Shown here one piece after another: positions 27,875 through 36,960 of a stretch of DNA of 64,000 nucleotides. The notes under the pieces are model-generated. The model saw only the letters and a program-made list of their open reading frames with translations, was not told the DNA's origin and ran no database searches. Source of the DNA: Leptospira meyeri (GTDB lineage: Bacteria; Spirochaetota; Leptospiria; Leptospirales; Leptospiraceae). The DNA lies in the NCBI RefSeq assembly GCF_004368965.1, contig NZ_SORO01000001.1:744001-808000 (forward strand). Direction: 5' to 3'. Made by a program: the position numbers and the translations under genes. Each line of letters starts with the position of its first letter. The first letter of the stretch is position 1.

Positions 27875-28357
27875 ATGAACGCAGTTCTCTTTTTATTCCG
27901 TTTTTTTGCCCTTGTTCTCACTGGTCTATTCGTGTTTGGTTGCACAAATTACTCCACAACGGCCTCAGTGCAAGCCCCACCCACACTGATTTCCATCACA
28001 AACAATGGAAATTCTAATTTTACCATCAAGGTAAGAGCCCAAAATCCGGAATTCATATTCCAAGGTTACCGTATTTACTCCGGTGCCACGGAAAATTTGG
28101 CCCAAAACCCAACAGACCTCAATATGGGAGACTCTTGCATTTTAGCTCAGGCTGCCATTGTACAACCCCTCGACTATACCTTTGAAATCGATCCTTCCAC
28201 AAACCCCAATACCGCAGGGGTATCTTGTCGGATTTTTGCCACCCTCACACCCGGTACTTACATTGCAATGAGGACCTTAGGCCTTTCCGTCAACTTGCAG
28301 AATAGCACCAGTTCGTATAAGGTTTCTATGTCGTCCAATGCTCTTATTGTCCCTTAA
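27875..28357 (+). CDS. Hypothetical lipoprotein
   Basis: 160 residues with a signal sequence and lipobox VFGC (Cys23), then an NYSTTASVQ linker and a beta-rich mature domain with four cysteines/hydrophobic strands. I recognise no family. It begins directly after the DedA stop and the two are probably one transcript; a terminator-like hairpin follows at 28372. The mature sequence reads like a small Ig-like fold, but this is only an impression. Confidence 0.7.
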   Translation: MNAVLFLFRFFALVLTGLFVFGCTNYSTTASVQAPPTLISITNNGNSNFTIKVRAQNPEFIFQGYRIYSGATENLAQNPTDLNMGDSCILAQAAIVQPLDYTFEIDPSTNPNTAGVSCRIFATLTPGTYIAMRTLGLSVNLQNSTSSYKVSMSSNALIVP

Positions 28358-28371
28358 AATAAAACTTTCTT

Positions 28372-28400
28372 GCATTTAAGTCAAATGCGTGTATTTTTTT
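28372..28400 (+). terminator. Hairpin with T-run after lipoprotein gene
   Basis: GCATTT (28372-28377) pairs with AAATGC (28383-28388), with a five-base loop, and a seven-T run begins six bases later. The spacing of the T-run is loose, so this is a moderate candidate. Confidence 0.4.
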
Positions 28401-28427
28401 CCGGAATCATGGGAATTCTTTGTACTA

Positions 28428-28448
28428 ATTTTAGAATTTTTCTAAAAT
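28428..28448. promoter_or_regulatory. 21-bp perfect palindrome, Fur/PerR-box-like, upstream of TRAP operon
   Basis: ATTTTAGAA (28428-28436), three bases, then TTCTAAAAT (28440-28448): a perfect nine-base inverted repeat, 79 bases before the TatT start. Its core TTAGAATTTTTCTAA matches 12 of 14 specified positions of the PerR consensus TTATAATNATTATAA. There is no T-run typical of a terminator, so an operator role is preferred. Confidence 0.5.
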
Positions 28449-28527
28449 ATTACCAACAAAGGCCTAACATGAGGATACAAATAGAAAGGGATGTTTAATC
28501 CCAAATATCTTTGGAGGATGATACAAA

Positions 28528-29430
28528 ATGTACCAAACAAAACATTGGTCAAAAATCGCAATTGCAACTCTTGTTCTCGTTTCAGTCGTTGCCTGCGGAA
28601 AATCAAGGTCTGTCAAAATCTCTGACTCGAACGTAGAGCGAGCCACAAGCCCAGCAAAACTTCCTGCTGACCTGGAAAAACTTTGGAAAAACCGTCAAAA
28701 TGAACAAGACCTAAGACAAGCCCTTGTTGGTTTAGAAAAATTTGCGGCCGAGAACCCTCAATACTCTGACGTAAAAGTGTTGCTCTGCCGAGGAAACTAC
28801 CTACTAAGTGACGGACATCTTTGGCTAAAACTTACAGGTGATTCTGAAACAGATGAAAAAGTAAAAGAAGAATCCATCCAGTATTATGATGCTGCTGTGA
28901 CTTGGTGTGAAGCGGCTCTTGCATTGAATCCAAAATTTAGAGACAAGGTAGTCAAAGAAAAACTTGAGATCGAAAAAGCTTTGGATGTTCTTGGACCTCA
29001 AGATATCGATGCTCTTTATTGGAGATATGCATCCCTTGCCAAGTGGTCACGAATGGTAGGATTTACTACTCTTCTTTCTAACCGCTCTAAATTCTCAGCA
29101 ATGATCAACCGTGCAAAAGAAATCGAAAAAGCAATGGGAAAAGAATACTTTTACTCAGCGACACTCCGATATGATGCAGCAAGTAACGCTCTTTCACCAA
29201 CCGGTGATAAAAAATTAGCGGACAAATTGTTCGAAGAAGCAATTGCAAAACACCCGAACTACTTTGCAGTACGAGTATTGTATGCAGAGAGTCGCCTTAA
29301 AGGAAATGAAGACAAATTCAAAAAACAATTAGAATTTGTAATCAAAGGCAAAGCAGCTTCTCTTCCAGAAATTGAAGCGGATCAAATTGTAGAACAACGT
29401 AAAGCTAAGAAATTACTCGACGAACTATAA
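28528..29430 (+). CDS. TatT-type TPR lipoprotein of TRAP system
   Basis: 300 residues. Signal peptide with lipobox VVAC (Cys23), then a helical repeat domain of TPR-like units (NPQYSDVKVLLCRGNYLLSDG, DDAAVTWCEAALALNPKF in part, and LADKLFEEAIAKHPNYFAVRVLY). The layout and the gene position immediately before dctP match the TatT (TRAP-associated TPR) lipoprotein described in Treponema pallidum, which forms a trimer and is thought to pass ligand to the P subunit in the periplasm. GGAGG lies ten bases upstream of the ATG. It is the first gene of the operon. Confidence 0.82.
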   Translation: MYQTKHWSKIAIATLVLVSVVACGKSRSVKISDSNVERATSPAKLPADLEKLWKNRQNEQDLRQALVGLEKFAAENPQYSDVKVLLCRGNYLLSDGHLWLKLTGDSETDEKVKEESIQYYDAAVTWCEAALALNPKFRDKVVKEKLEIEKALDVLGPQDIDALYWRYASLAKWSRMVGFTTLLSNRSKFSAMINRAKEIEKAMGKEYFYSATLRYDAASNALSPTGDKKLADKLFEEAIAKHPNYFAVRVLYAESRLKGNEDKFKKQLEFVIKGKAASLPEIEADQIVEQRKAKKLLDEL

Positions 29431-29452
29431 TCAAGTTTACTAGGAGAACTAG

Positions 29453-30460
29453 ATGTTTTTAAGACAATTAAAGTATTTAGTTTGTGTAAGTATTGCCCTC
29501 ACGATCAGTGGGGGTTTATTTGCTCAAACAACCGTTAAATTAGCAACCGTTGCACCGGAAGGATCTCCATGGGCAAACGAACTTGCGAAAATCAAAAAGA
29601 AAATTGAATCAGAATCACAAGGCCAAATTAAGTTTAAAATTTATCCTGGTGGACAAATGGGTGGAGAAAACGAAATCCTCCAACAAGTGATTCGCGGGAA
29701 ACTGCAAGGTGCTGGTCTTACTGCTGGTGCTCTTGCTAATACGGTCAAAGAACTCAACGTACTCGAGATTCCTTACCTATTTAACTCATATGCACAAGCA
29801 GATTGTGTTCTTGACGATCACCTGCAAGAAGACTTCCGAAAACTATTTGAAGCAAAAGGCCTTATCTTTGTTACTTGGGCTGAAAATGGATACCGTTCGA
29901 TTGGAACCAAATCTGCACCTGTCAAAACTCCTGATGACCTAAAAGGTATTAAAATCAGAATCCAAGAATCTCCAGTTCATATTGCTTATTGGAAACAATT
30001 GGGTGTGAGTGGGATTCCCATTGCCATCCCAGAAGTTCTCCCTTCCCTTCAAACCGGTGTAGTAGAAGGATTTGATAACACTCCTCTTTTCACTTTGGCA
30101 GCAGAATGGCAAACAGCGATTAAGTATTTCACTTTGACTCGCCATATTTACCAACCAGCAGCCATCCTTTATTCCAAAAAGTTTTGGGATACTCTGAACG
30201 ACGAACAAAAGAAAACTCTTATGGGCGAAGGTAACAAACTTGCTCCAGGGGCAAGACAAGCGGTTCGTTCCATTGAGAAGAATATGATCGCCACTTTGAA
30301 AAAAGCGGATGTACAAGTTTATGAACCTTCTAACGCTGATTTAGCGGGATTTAAAGCTGCCGCTAGTGCCGTTTCGGGCCAAGTAGTTGGTAAAATTGGA
30401 GGTCAGTCAAAAATGATCTTCGACAAAATCCAAAAAGCAAAAGCAGCTTGTGGCGGATAA
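29453..30460 (+). CDS. dctP: TRAP transporter substrate-binding protein DctP-like
   Basis: 335 residues with a classical signal peptide (cut near SGGLFAQ). The periplasmic DctP fold starts TTVKLATVAPEGSPWANEL. It has GGQMGGENEILQQV, the hinge segment LKGIKIRIQESPVH with a candidate carboxylate-binding Arg in the KIRIQ strand, and LQTGVVEGFDNTP. DctP proteins bind organic acids or hydrophobic carboxylates. The ligand is not predictable: the usual RxP signature is altered to IRIQESPVH. AGGAG lies seven bases before the ATG. Confidence 0.9.
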   Translation: MFLRQLKYLVCVSIALTISGGLFAQTTVKLATVAPEGSPWANELAKIKKKIESESQGQIKFKIYPGGQMGGENEILQQVIRGKLQGAGLTAGALANTVKELNVLEIPYLFNSYAQADCVLDDHLQEDFRKLFEAKGLIFVTWAENGYRSIGTKSAPVKTPDDLKGIKIRIQESPVHIAYWKQLGVSGIPIAIPEVLPSLQTGVVEGFDNTPLFTLAAEWQTAIKYFTLTRHIYQPAAILYSKKFWDTLNDEQKKTLMGEGNKLAPGARQAVRSIEKNMIATLKKADVQVYEPSNADLAGFKAAASAVSGQVVGKIGGQSKMIFDKIQKAKAACGG

Positions 30461-30481
30461 GTTAAGGAAGGATATAGATAC

Positions 30482-31177
30482 ATGAAATTCGTCGAACGAA
30501 TTCTAAATACTTTGAGTTTCGGCGAGAAATGGGCGGGAGGAATTTGTTTCCTTCTGCTCACTCTTCTCATGATTGCTGACGTTTCCAAAAGAGAGGTCAT
30601 CGATAAAGTTTTCAATTGGGTAATGGATATCACTGAAGCCTATCCCAATACCAGTGTTGCCGGTTTTGTCGGCGATTGGAGTGTTTACATTGCAGAATCC
30701 ATCCATGGCGGGACTTCAGGATTTTTAGAGTGGTTAGGCCTTGGTGGAATTATTTGGGCACAAAAACTATCGCTCTATTTTATGTTATGGGGTGGGCTTT
30801 TCGGGTCTGCACTCGCAAGTGCAAAAGGATCGCACCTACGTCCAGAAATTGCGGATAAAGTATTACCAAAGGCGATTCTACATTACGTAAAAATCATCGA
30901 ACAGTGGGTGATTGCATTATTCTTTTTATTTCTAGCTTACTTATCAGTCATTTATGTTCTAGAAAGTATCAGCTTAGATGAAGTAAATCCTGTCACAGAA
31001 ATTCATCTATGGAAAGTCCAAATGATATTCCCTTACATATTTCTCTCAATGGGTTTTAGACATCTTTGTTATGGAATTTTTCCGGCACTCATTCCTTCCG
31101 ATATCAATGAAGCCACTGAGGCTTTGGAACTTGCGGAAAAAGAACTTTCCGAATCTAATTCACGGGGGAATCACTAA
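30482..31177 (+). CDS. dctQ: TRAP transporter small permease DctQ-like
   Basis: 231 residues, longer than the usual 160-200. It has four membrane helices: FLLLTLLMIADVSKREV near 20-35, about 90-115, 142-165 and 178-198. The Q-family WAQKLSLYFMLWGGLFGSALA motif is present. An extra loop of about 45 residues lies between helices 1 and 2 (DITEAYPNTSVAGFVGDW). Translation is probably linked to dctM: the stop overlaps the next ATG by one base. AAGGAAGG precedes the start. Confidence 0.88.
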   Translation: MKFVERILNTLSFGEKWAGGICFLLLTLLMIADVSKREVIDKVFNWVMDITEAYPNTSVAGFVGDWSVYIAESIHGGTSGFLEWLGLGGIIWAQKLSLYFMLWGGLFGSALASAKGSHLRPEIADKVLPKAILHYVKIIEQWVIALFFLFLAYLSVIYVLESISLDEVNPVTEIHLWKVQMIFPYIFLSMGFRHLCYGIFPALIPSDINEATEALELAEKELSESNSRGNH

Positions 31178-32478
31178 TGGGTTCTTGGGGAATACTCCTA
31201 CTCTTACTCGCTTTAATTTTACTCAGACAACCACTCATTATACTGATGGGTGCCATCACAGTCTATTGTTATTACTTTTTACCAGATCCTCCTCTTGAAT
31301 CTTTACAAGAACTCAATAGCATCATCGGGGATTTGTTCTTTGCTGGTGATAAAGAAATCCTACTTGCGATTCCTCTTTTCATCATTGCAGGGAATTTGAT
31401 GACTCATGGAAGTATTGCAAGAAGGCTCATACGGATCGCGCAAGCGATGACCGCTCCCATCCCTGCAGGACTTGCCATTGCCGGTGTATTTTCCTGTGGG
31501 ATCTTTGCCGCCATCTCCGGATCGTCACCAGTGACTCTCATTGCCATTGGTGGTCTCATGTATCCTTCTCTTACCAAAGCAGGTTACCCCACTCAGTTTT
31601 CGATGGGTCTACTTGCCTCGGGAGGAACACTGGGGATCATCATTCCACCAAGTATTCCAATGATCGTATATGCGATTATGGTGGGGGTTTCTGTAACCGA
31701 TCTTTTCATTGCAGGGATTGGTCCTGGAATTTTGCTCATGTCACTCCTCATGATCTACTCCGTGTTACGTGCGGGAAATGTAGGTCGCGGGAAATGGGAC
31801 TGGGCGGAAATCCGAACTGCATGGAAGGAAGGTGTTCTTGCCCTTCTTATGCCAGTGGTGATTCTTGGAGGAATTTATTCAGGATTCTTCACTGCAACGG
31901 AATCTGCAGCAATTGCAGTGTTTTATGCCATCCTAGTGGAAGTATTCATCCACAAAGAACTAAGTTTTCCTAAGATTCCAAAAATCATGGCTGAAAGTGC
32001 AGAGATGTTAGGGATTTTATTCCTCATCCTAATCCTTGCGGTCAGTTTGAACAAGTTCATGATCGAAAATGAGATTCCACAAAATCTCGTGGCGACAATG
32101 TCTGAACTCATTTCAAGTCCTGTGACTTTCCTCATTGGAGTAAACGTTTTGTTACTCATCGTGGGAATGTTCATGGATATTATGAGCGCGATTTTGGTTC
32201 TTGCTCCACTACTCGCACCAATGGCTGTCAACTATGGGATCAATCCTGTTCACTTCGGAATCATCATGATTGTGAACTTGGAAATTGGTTACTTAACCCC
32301 GCCAGTTGGTGTAAACTTATTTGTGGCTTCAGGAATCTTCAAACAGCCGTTAGGTAAGGTGATCCAATCCGTAGCTCCTATTGTGGGACTATTTCTCATT
32401 GGCCTTATCCTCATCAGTTGGATTCCTGAGATTTCACTTGGTCTAGTCGGTGGAGAAGCAGCAGCACCCACACCGTAA
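31177..32478 (+). CDS. dctM: TRAP transporter large permease DctM-like
   Basis: 433 residues with about twelve helices. This is the ion-coupled transport subunit of the TRAP family. Conserved pieces are LAIPLFIIAGNLM, the GSSPVTLIAIGGLMYPSL region (with the family GSG replaced by SGSSPV), GGTLGIIIPPSIPMIVYA and MIVNLEIGYLTPPVGVNLFVA. It overlaps dctQ by one base (TAATG). A strong terminator follows 90 bases downstream. Together with TatT, P and Q it makes a complete sodium-linked import system. Confidence 0.93.
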   Translation: MGSWGILLLLLALILLRQPLIILMGAITVYCYYFLPDPPLESLQELNSIIGDLFFAGDKEILLAIPLFIIAGNLMTHGSIARRLIRIAQAMTAPIPAGLAIAGVFSCGIFAAISGSSPVTLIAIGGLMYPSLTKAGYPTQFSMGLLASGGTLGIIIPPSIPMIVYAIMVGVSVTDLFIAGIGPGILLMSLLMIYSVLRAGNVGRGKWDWAEIRTAWKEGVLALLMPVVILGGIYSGFFTATESAAIAVFYAILVEVFIHKELSFPKIPKIMAESAEMLGILFLILILAVSLNKFMIENEIPQNLVATMSELISSPVTFLIGVNVLLLIVGMFMDIMSAILVLAPLLAPMAVNYGINPVHFGIIMIVNLEIGYLTPPVGVNLFVASGIFKQPLGKVIQSVAPIVGLFLIGLILISWIPEISLGLVGGEAAAPTP

Positions 32479-32560
32479 TTTCAAAAGTATCTGAAAGATT
32501 CTTTTTGCTCGAACATTTAAAACATAGATATTTCAAGATTAAAAAGAATCAATTTAGAGA

Positions 32561-32592
32561 AAAAAAAGCCGGAGATCTACTCCGGCTTTTTT
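32561..32592. terminator. Bidirectional rho-independent terminator
   Basis: GCCGGAG (32568-32574), five-base loop ATCTA, CTCCGGC (32580-32586), flanked by a run of seven A and a run of six T. It serves the TRAP operon on the plus strand and the J-domain gene on the minus strand. Confidence 0.9.
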
Positions 32593-32595
32593 GTT

Positions 32596-33123
32596 TTAAC
32601 TCCACCAAACGCGAAGTCGTTCTAACGAATCTTTGGCATCTTTTGCCCAAAGACTTGTCGGATGTTTTTTTAAAATCTCTGCATAGACGGAAAGAACTGG
32701 TTCTAAGTCTTTACGTAACTGAACCAATTCCTTATTCAAACTTTCCGAAAGTTCAATGGGATGGAGGTTTCGTTTTTCATAATAATTTAAAATTGCTTCT
32801 GTTTCTTTTTCCTTGGCCAATTTGTATTCTTGGAATACAGGATCTTTGGACGGTTTGCTACTCGAAGGAACTTCTGAGGAAACAAACAAGTCACCGCTTT
32901 TAGAAAAAGAAGACTCCTCTTCTGGATGGATCAGGAGATGGTCTTTTAAAGATTCGTAATGTTTGTTTAGCTCTAAAAACATCACATCACTGGTAAATTC
33001 ACCGGAATCTGGATGGTATTTTTTAGCTAGTTTATGATATGATTCTTTGAGTTCAGATTCTGTAAACCCTGGCCCAAGGCCTAAAAAATGAAGGGAATCA
33101 TTTAACAGTAATTTTTTGTCCAT
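32596..33123 (-). CDS. J-domain (DnaJ-like) protein
   Basis: A 175-residue protein from the ATG at 33123. The J domain is near the N-terminus, FTESELKESYHKLAKKYHPDSGEF, with the diagnostic HPD loop. The rest is charged and helical (SSFSKSGDL.., EAILNYYEKRNLHPIE) with no zinc-finger or C-terminal substrate domain, so it is a small specialised co-chaperone that would stimulate a DnaK-type Hsp70. The frame extends to a TTG at 33183, but that overlaps the upstream gene further; the ATG still overlaps it by 22 bases. It follows fliS and a coiled-coil gene, so a flagellar-assembly role is possible but unproved. Confidence 0.8.
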   Translation of the reverse strand: MDKKLLLNDSLHFLGLGPGFTESELKESYHKLAKKYHPDSGEFTSDVMFLELNKHYESLKDHLLIHPEEESSFSKSGDLFVSSEVPSSSKPSKDPVFQEYKLAKEKETEAILNYYEKRNLHPIELSESLNKELVQLRKDLEPVLSVYAEILKKHPTSLWAKDAKDSLERLRVWWS

Positions 33124-33515
33124 GAGAGACCGGAGGACTGAATCAAATGCGATTTTAATCGCCTTTTGATACTGAATTCCCAATATTCTTTTTTACTCTC
33201 ATTCATTTCGAAAACAAGCAATTCTTGCACCTTTTGTTGGAGATTTCTTGCTTCATCCAACTTTTGGAATACAGATTCAGAAATCGCAATTTCTTCTGCC
33301 GTATGGATTTCCTTATCCCCTGCTTCCCAAATTTCCCGATCGATGGCTTCCAATTTACGAACAATAATTTCATTTTTGAATTCCAACTTTACAGCAGAAT
33401 CTGCGTCACGATAAGAAAGTAGTTCTTCTTCTCGTTTGAGATTGGTGATGAGTGAATCCAAGTATTGGATCTTTTTTTCGAGAAGTTGTTTGCTCAAGTG
33501 TTTGGAAGAAATCAT
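33102..33515 (-). CDS. Coiled-coil protein beside fliS (possible flagellar chaperone)
   Basis: A 137-residue, almost entirely alpha-helical, charge-rich protein with heptad-like segments (LEKKIQYLDSLITNLKREEELL; KLDEARNLQQKVQELLVFEMNESKK). There is no signal peptide. It begins nine bases after the fliS stop. Size, helical content and position suggest a FlgN/FliT-type export chaperone or similar, but there is no motif that proves it. The C-terminal 22 bases overlap the J-domain gene. Confidence 0.6.
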   Translation of the reverse strand: MISSKHLSKQLLEKKIQYLDSLITNLKREEELLSYRDADSAVKLEFKNEIIVRKLEAIDREIWEAGDKEIHTAEEIAISESVFQKLDEARNLQQKVQELLVFEMNESKKEYWEFSIKRRLKSHLIQSSGLSWTKNYC

Positions 33516-33524
33516 ATTTTTAGA

Positions 33525-33971
33525 TTAACCAGTGATGGAAATTCCAGTAGGGCGTGCTCCAGGAGTTGTGTTTGGATTTGGAGTGTCTTTTTTTTCTAAC
33601 TCTTCCCAGGAGATTTTTAACTCAATCAGGATTTTGATACACTCTTCAATGATGGCCTTATCCTTACGCATATTGGCTTCTAACAATCTTTTCTTCAAAT
33701 AAACGTATAAGGACAATAGGTTGTTAGCAACCTCTTTCCCCTCTTCCATATTGAGCGAAAGTAAAAGTTCAGTAATAATGTCTTGGGTTTTGATGATATT
33801 GTTGTTCACAACATCGTATTTTCGGGGAGTCATATTGTCTTTGGCCACACCAAGGAATCGAATGGCTCCATCAAAAAGCATCACGATCAGTTTGATTTGG
33901 CTAACGGTAGATATCTCATTGGCTTTGTATTCATTGTAAGCAGAGGCACCGGTTTTTCTCGCAAGCGACAT
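33525..33971 (-). CDS. fliS: Flagellin export chaperone FliS
   Basis: A 148-residue protein. It starts MSLARKTGASAYNEYKANEISTVSQIKLIVMLFDGAIRFL, the FliS core of helices that wraps the disordered C-terminus of flagellin and stops early polymerisation. Later EEGKEVANNLLSLYVYLKKRLLEANMRKD matches helices 3-5. An unusual proline/threonine-rich tail (PNPNTTPGARPTG) follows. The ATG at 33971 has AGGAG eight bases upstream; the longer frame to 34001 is not supported. No other flagellar gene lies in the window. Confidence 0.92.
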   Translation of the reverse strand: MSLARKTGASAYNEYKANEISTVSQIKLIVMLFDGAIRFLGVAKDNMTPRKYDVVNNNIIKTQDIITELLLSLNMEEGKEVANNLLSLYVYLKKRLLEANMRKDKAIIEECIKILIELKISWEELEKKDTPNPNTTPGARPTGISITG

Positions 33972-34048
33972 TTTTTTCTCCTGAGTATTCCCATCGACCA
34001 AAAAGGATACTTGCTTAATGACCCAAGTGAATATTCTTAGAATATCAC

Positions 34049-34663
34049 ATGGGAAAAATAAAACGTGTCGTTTTTTTGGCCTCGGGCAGAGGGTCCAATT
34101 TTACCGCTTCCGTCGAGTACATTCGTAAAAAAAAGCTAAAGCTCGACCTGGTGGCCCTTGTGACAGACAACCCGGAAGCTAAGGCCCTCGGTATTGCAAA
34201 ATCCTTTGGAATCGCAACCAAGGTCGTCCCCTACACGTCCTATCCCCAAAAGGCTGACTACCACAAAGATCTACTGGAGGAAGTAGAGACTTTCGACCCA
34301 GACCTGATTGTGGCTTGTGGGTACATGAGAATCCTAAAACCAGAATTTGTTCGTAGGTTCCGAAACAGGATCATCAATGTCCATCCAAGTCTACTCCCCG
34401 CCTTCCCTGGACTCGATTCCCAAAAACAAGCATTGGACTATGGGGTAAAAGTTGCAGGGTGTACGGTTCATTTTGTGGAAGAAGGTGTGGATACAGGTCC
34501 TATCATATTGCAAAAAGCGATTGCCATTGCCCCCGAATGGACTGAAAAAGAACTATCCCTTGCAATCCTTGCGGAAGAACACAAAATTCTCCCGCTCGCT
34601 ATACAACTGTTTTGTGAAGATAAACTAAAAATCAAAGAACGAAAGGTAGAAATCCTAAAATGA
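34049..34663 (+). CDS. purN: Phosphoribosylglycinamide formyltransferase
   Basis: A 204-residue PurN. It transfers the formyl group from 10-formyl-tetrahydrofolate to GAR in purine synthesis. The nucleotide-binding ASGRGSNF is at the N-terminus. The folate/catalytic region [41 protein letters not shown] contains the catalytic Asn-His pair and the Asp of the DTGPII motif. It overlaps purH by four bases (ATGA), so the two are translationally coupled. It is divergent from fliS with 77 bases between. Confidence 0.96.
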   Translation: MGKIKRVVFLASGRGSNFTASVEYIRKKKLKLDLVALVTDNPEAKALGIAKSFGIATKVVPYTSYPQKADYHKDLLEEVETFDPDLIVACGYMRILKPEFVRRFRNRIINVHPSLLPAFPGLDSQKQALDYGVKVAGCTVHFVEEGVDTGPIILQKAIAIAPEWTEKELSLAILAEEHKILPLAIQLFCEDKLKIKERKVEILK

Positions 34664-36201
34664 TCGAAATCAAAAGAGCACTCGTATCCGTTTCCGACAA
34701 AGCCGGAATCACGGAGATATGTTCCTTCCTTGCGAAAAACGGAGTGGAAATTCTTTCCACAGGTGGAACCTATGATGCCCTCTCCAAAGCAGGAATCCCT
34801 GTCAAAAAAGTAGATGAGTTTACTGGTTTTCCAGAAATCCTACATGGCCGCGTCAAAACCCTGCATCCGAAAATTCATGGTGGCCTTCTTGGTGACACAA
34901 CAAACCCCGACCATGTGAAACAAATGGAAAGTAATGGAATTGTTCCCATCACTCTTGTGATTGTGAATCTTTACCCATTTGTGAAAACGGTGATGAAACC
35001 AGATGTAACACTAGAAGATGCGATTGAAAATATCGATATTGGTGGACCGTCTATGCTCCGTTCGGCGGCAAAAAATCACAAAAATGTTGTGGTTTTGACA
35101 GATCCAAAAGATTACGAATCTTTCCAATCTGAGTTCACGGCAAACAGAGGCAAAGTATCAAGGGAAACTGCCTTTCAATATGCAGCTAAAGTTTTTTCGG
35201 AAACTGCATCTTATGATTCAGCCATATCTACCTTCTTTAATAAAAAGTTAGATATCAAATATCCTGATAAAATCACTTTTGCTTTTAACAAAAAACAAAA
35301 ACTGCGTTATGGTGAAAACCCACACCAAGATGCTGCGTTCTACGAACCACTATTCATCAAATCTCAGTTCGAAGCTTTACAGGGAAAAGAACTCTCTTTT
35401 AATAATATGTTGGATTTTGATGCAGCATTTCACGTGGCAAGTTTACTTCCTAAAAATGCAGTTTCCATCGTAAAACACTTAAACCCATGTGGGATTGCCT
35501 TTGGCGAAAACGTTCTAGAATCCTTTGAACTTGCAAGAAAAACAGATCCTATTTCTGCTTTTGGGGGAATCATTGGAATTCATGGCCGTGTGGAAAAAGA
35601 TGCAGCGGAAGAAATCACAAAGAATTTTGTTGAAGGTGTGATTGCAGAAAGTTTTTCTGAGGAAGCCTTGGAGATCTTCTCCAAAAAACCTAATATTCGT
35701 TTGATCCCGATAACAAATTTTGACGAGGCCTTGGATGAACTTGATTTACGTTCTCTCCACCATGGACTTCTCATTCAAAATCGTGACTATGATTTGATTA
35801 CCAAAGACAAACTAAAAGTGGTCTCGAAAAAACAACCAACAGCTGATGATTTAGAAGGGTTGATGTTTGCTTGGAACTGTGTGAAGTTTATCAAATCCAA
35901 TGCAATTGTTTACACGGACCAAAACTCAACTCTTGGAATTGGCGCTGGCCAAATGTCTCGTGTGGACTCGGTGGAACTTGGTGCCATGAAAGCACAAAAA
36001 GTGGGACTTTCTGTTGTGGGATCCTATGTCGGTAGTGACGCATTTTTTCCTTTCCGAGATGGAATAGATGCTATTGCAAAAGTGGGTGCGAAGGCCATCA
36101 TCCAACCTGGTGGATCCATCCGTGATGAGGAAGTCATCCAAGCGGCAGACGAACATGGTCTCATTATGGTGTTCACTGGAATGAGGCATTTCCGTCACTA
36201 A
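34660..36201 (+). CDS. purH: Bifunctional AICAR transformylase / IMP cyclohydrolase
   Basis: 513 residues. The N-terminal MGS-like cyclohydrolase domain (1-190: [46 protein letters not shown]) closes the purine ring to IMP. The C-terminal transformylase domain (200-513) has [14 protein letters not shown] and [10 protein letters not shown] with the catalytic Lys-His. It catalyses the last two steps of IMP synthesis. The conserved [11 protein letters not shown] and [10 protein letters not shown] are present. It is coupled to purN upstream and to the membrane gene downstream (stop overlaps ATG by one base). Confidence 0.97.
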   Translation: MIEIKRALVSVSDKAGITEICSFLAKNGVEILSTGGTYDALSKAGIPVKKVDEFTGFPEILHGRVKTLHPKIHGGLLGDTTNPDHVKQMESNGIVPITLVIVNLYPFVKTVMKPDVTLEDAIENIDIGGPSMLRSAAKNHKNVVVLTDPKDYESFQSEFTANRGKVSRETAFQYAAKVFSETASYDSAISTFFNKKLDIKYPDKITFAFNKKQKLRYGENPHQDAAFYEPLFIKSQFEALQGKELSFNNMLDFDAAFHVASLLPKNAVSIVKHLNPCGIAFGENVLESFELARKTDPISAFGGIIGIHGRVEKDAAEEITKNFVEGVIAESFSEEALEIFSKKPNIRLIPITNFDEALDELDLRSLHHGLLIQNRDYDLITKDKLKVVSKKQPTADDLEGLMFAWNCVKFIKSNAIVYTDQNSTLGIGAGQMSRVDSVELGAMKAQKVGLSVVGSYVGSDAFFPFRDGIDAIAKVGAKAIIQPGGSIRDEEVIQAADEHGLIMVFTGMRHFRH

Positions 36202-36917
36202 TGGAATTTTTTCTTTTCCTCCTATTTCTCACCTTCTTTTGTTTGGTGACTGCTGTAATCGTTTATTACGTAAAGATCTTATTCTTTTCAAAAAAAACAA
36301 ATTACCGTAGGGAAGAACTAACAGAGATTCGCGGGGATGTATTCCGCATTTGTTTGGATGTTTTGGAATCAGGAGGAAATTTAATTTATGGTTCTGGAGC
36401 ATTTTTCGGAAGTGCCCTTTTTGTTTGGCTTTGGTCTCTGCTTGGATCAGTCCTTGGAGAAAAGGGGCCAGGGCCTTTTGAACATATCTTTCATATGCCA
36501 ATTTTCTTTTTGGCAGTTTTCTTTTCCTTTCCCTTCTTAAAAGAGGCGTACCGGGGTGAGCGGTATTTGGCACTTGCCAAACCCGCCCTTTCCGGCTTGG
36601 CATTAGGAAATTTATCTGCAGGAGCAGTTCACTACGGACTCGACCGTGATCTTTTCTTTTTGTTTTACTTACTCCTTGTTTTTTTACAAATCCCAGTCCT
36701 GGTTTTCCTCTGGAACAGGGAACCGATCTTTGGTATGAGTTTTGAAGAAAGCCCTTCTTTCGATTCCTATGAATCGGAAGATGACTGGGGAGCGCCTTCT
36801 GCTGACACCAATCCCAGAGAAAAAAATACTTGGGAAGAAGAGGAGGATGGACCTTTTACGAATGAGGCGGACGATTTTGGATTGGGGGACGACCCTTTCC
36901 GCGATGATTTTAAGTAA
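36201..36917 (+). CDS. Hypothetical membrane protein with acidic tail
   Basis: 238 residues. A first helix (residues 2-28) is followed by a cytoplasmic segment and three to four more helices (about 62-90, 95-112, 125-145 and 150-168). The last 65 residues are an acidic, aromatic, low-complexity tail (EDDWGAPSADTN, EEEEDGPFTNEADDFG). I recognise no family. Its ATG overlaps the purH stop by one base, so it is expressed with purine synthesis genes, perhaps only by operon position. Confidence 0.7.
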   Translation: MEFFLFLLFLTFFCLVTAVIVYYVKILFFSKKTNYRREELTEIRGDVFRICLDVLESGGNLIYGSGAFFGSALFVWLWSLLGSVLGEKGPGPFEHIFHMPIFFLAVFFSFPFLKEAYRGERYLALAKPALSGLALGNLSAGAVHYGLDRDLFFLFYLLLVFLQIPVLVFLWNREPIFGMSFEESPSFDSYESEDDWGAPSADTNPREKNTWEEEEDGPFTNEADDFGLGDDPFRDDFK

Positions 36918-36960
36918 GAAACAGGTTCTCTTTTTTGGAACTTTGACCGATAGAAATCTT

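Noticed and set aside
28385..28498. A 37-codon ATG frame before TatT
   Set aside because: It overlaps the palindrome and the hairpin, has no ribosome site and a composition typical of A/T-rich spacer.
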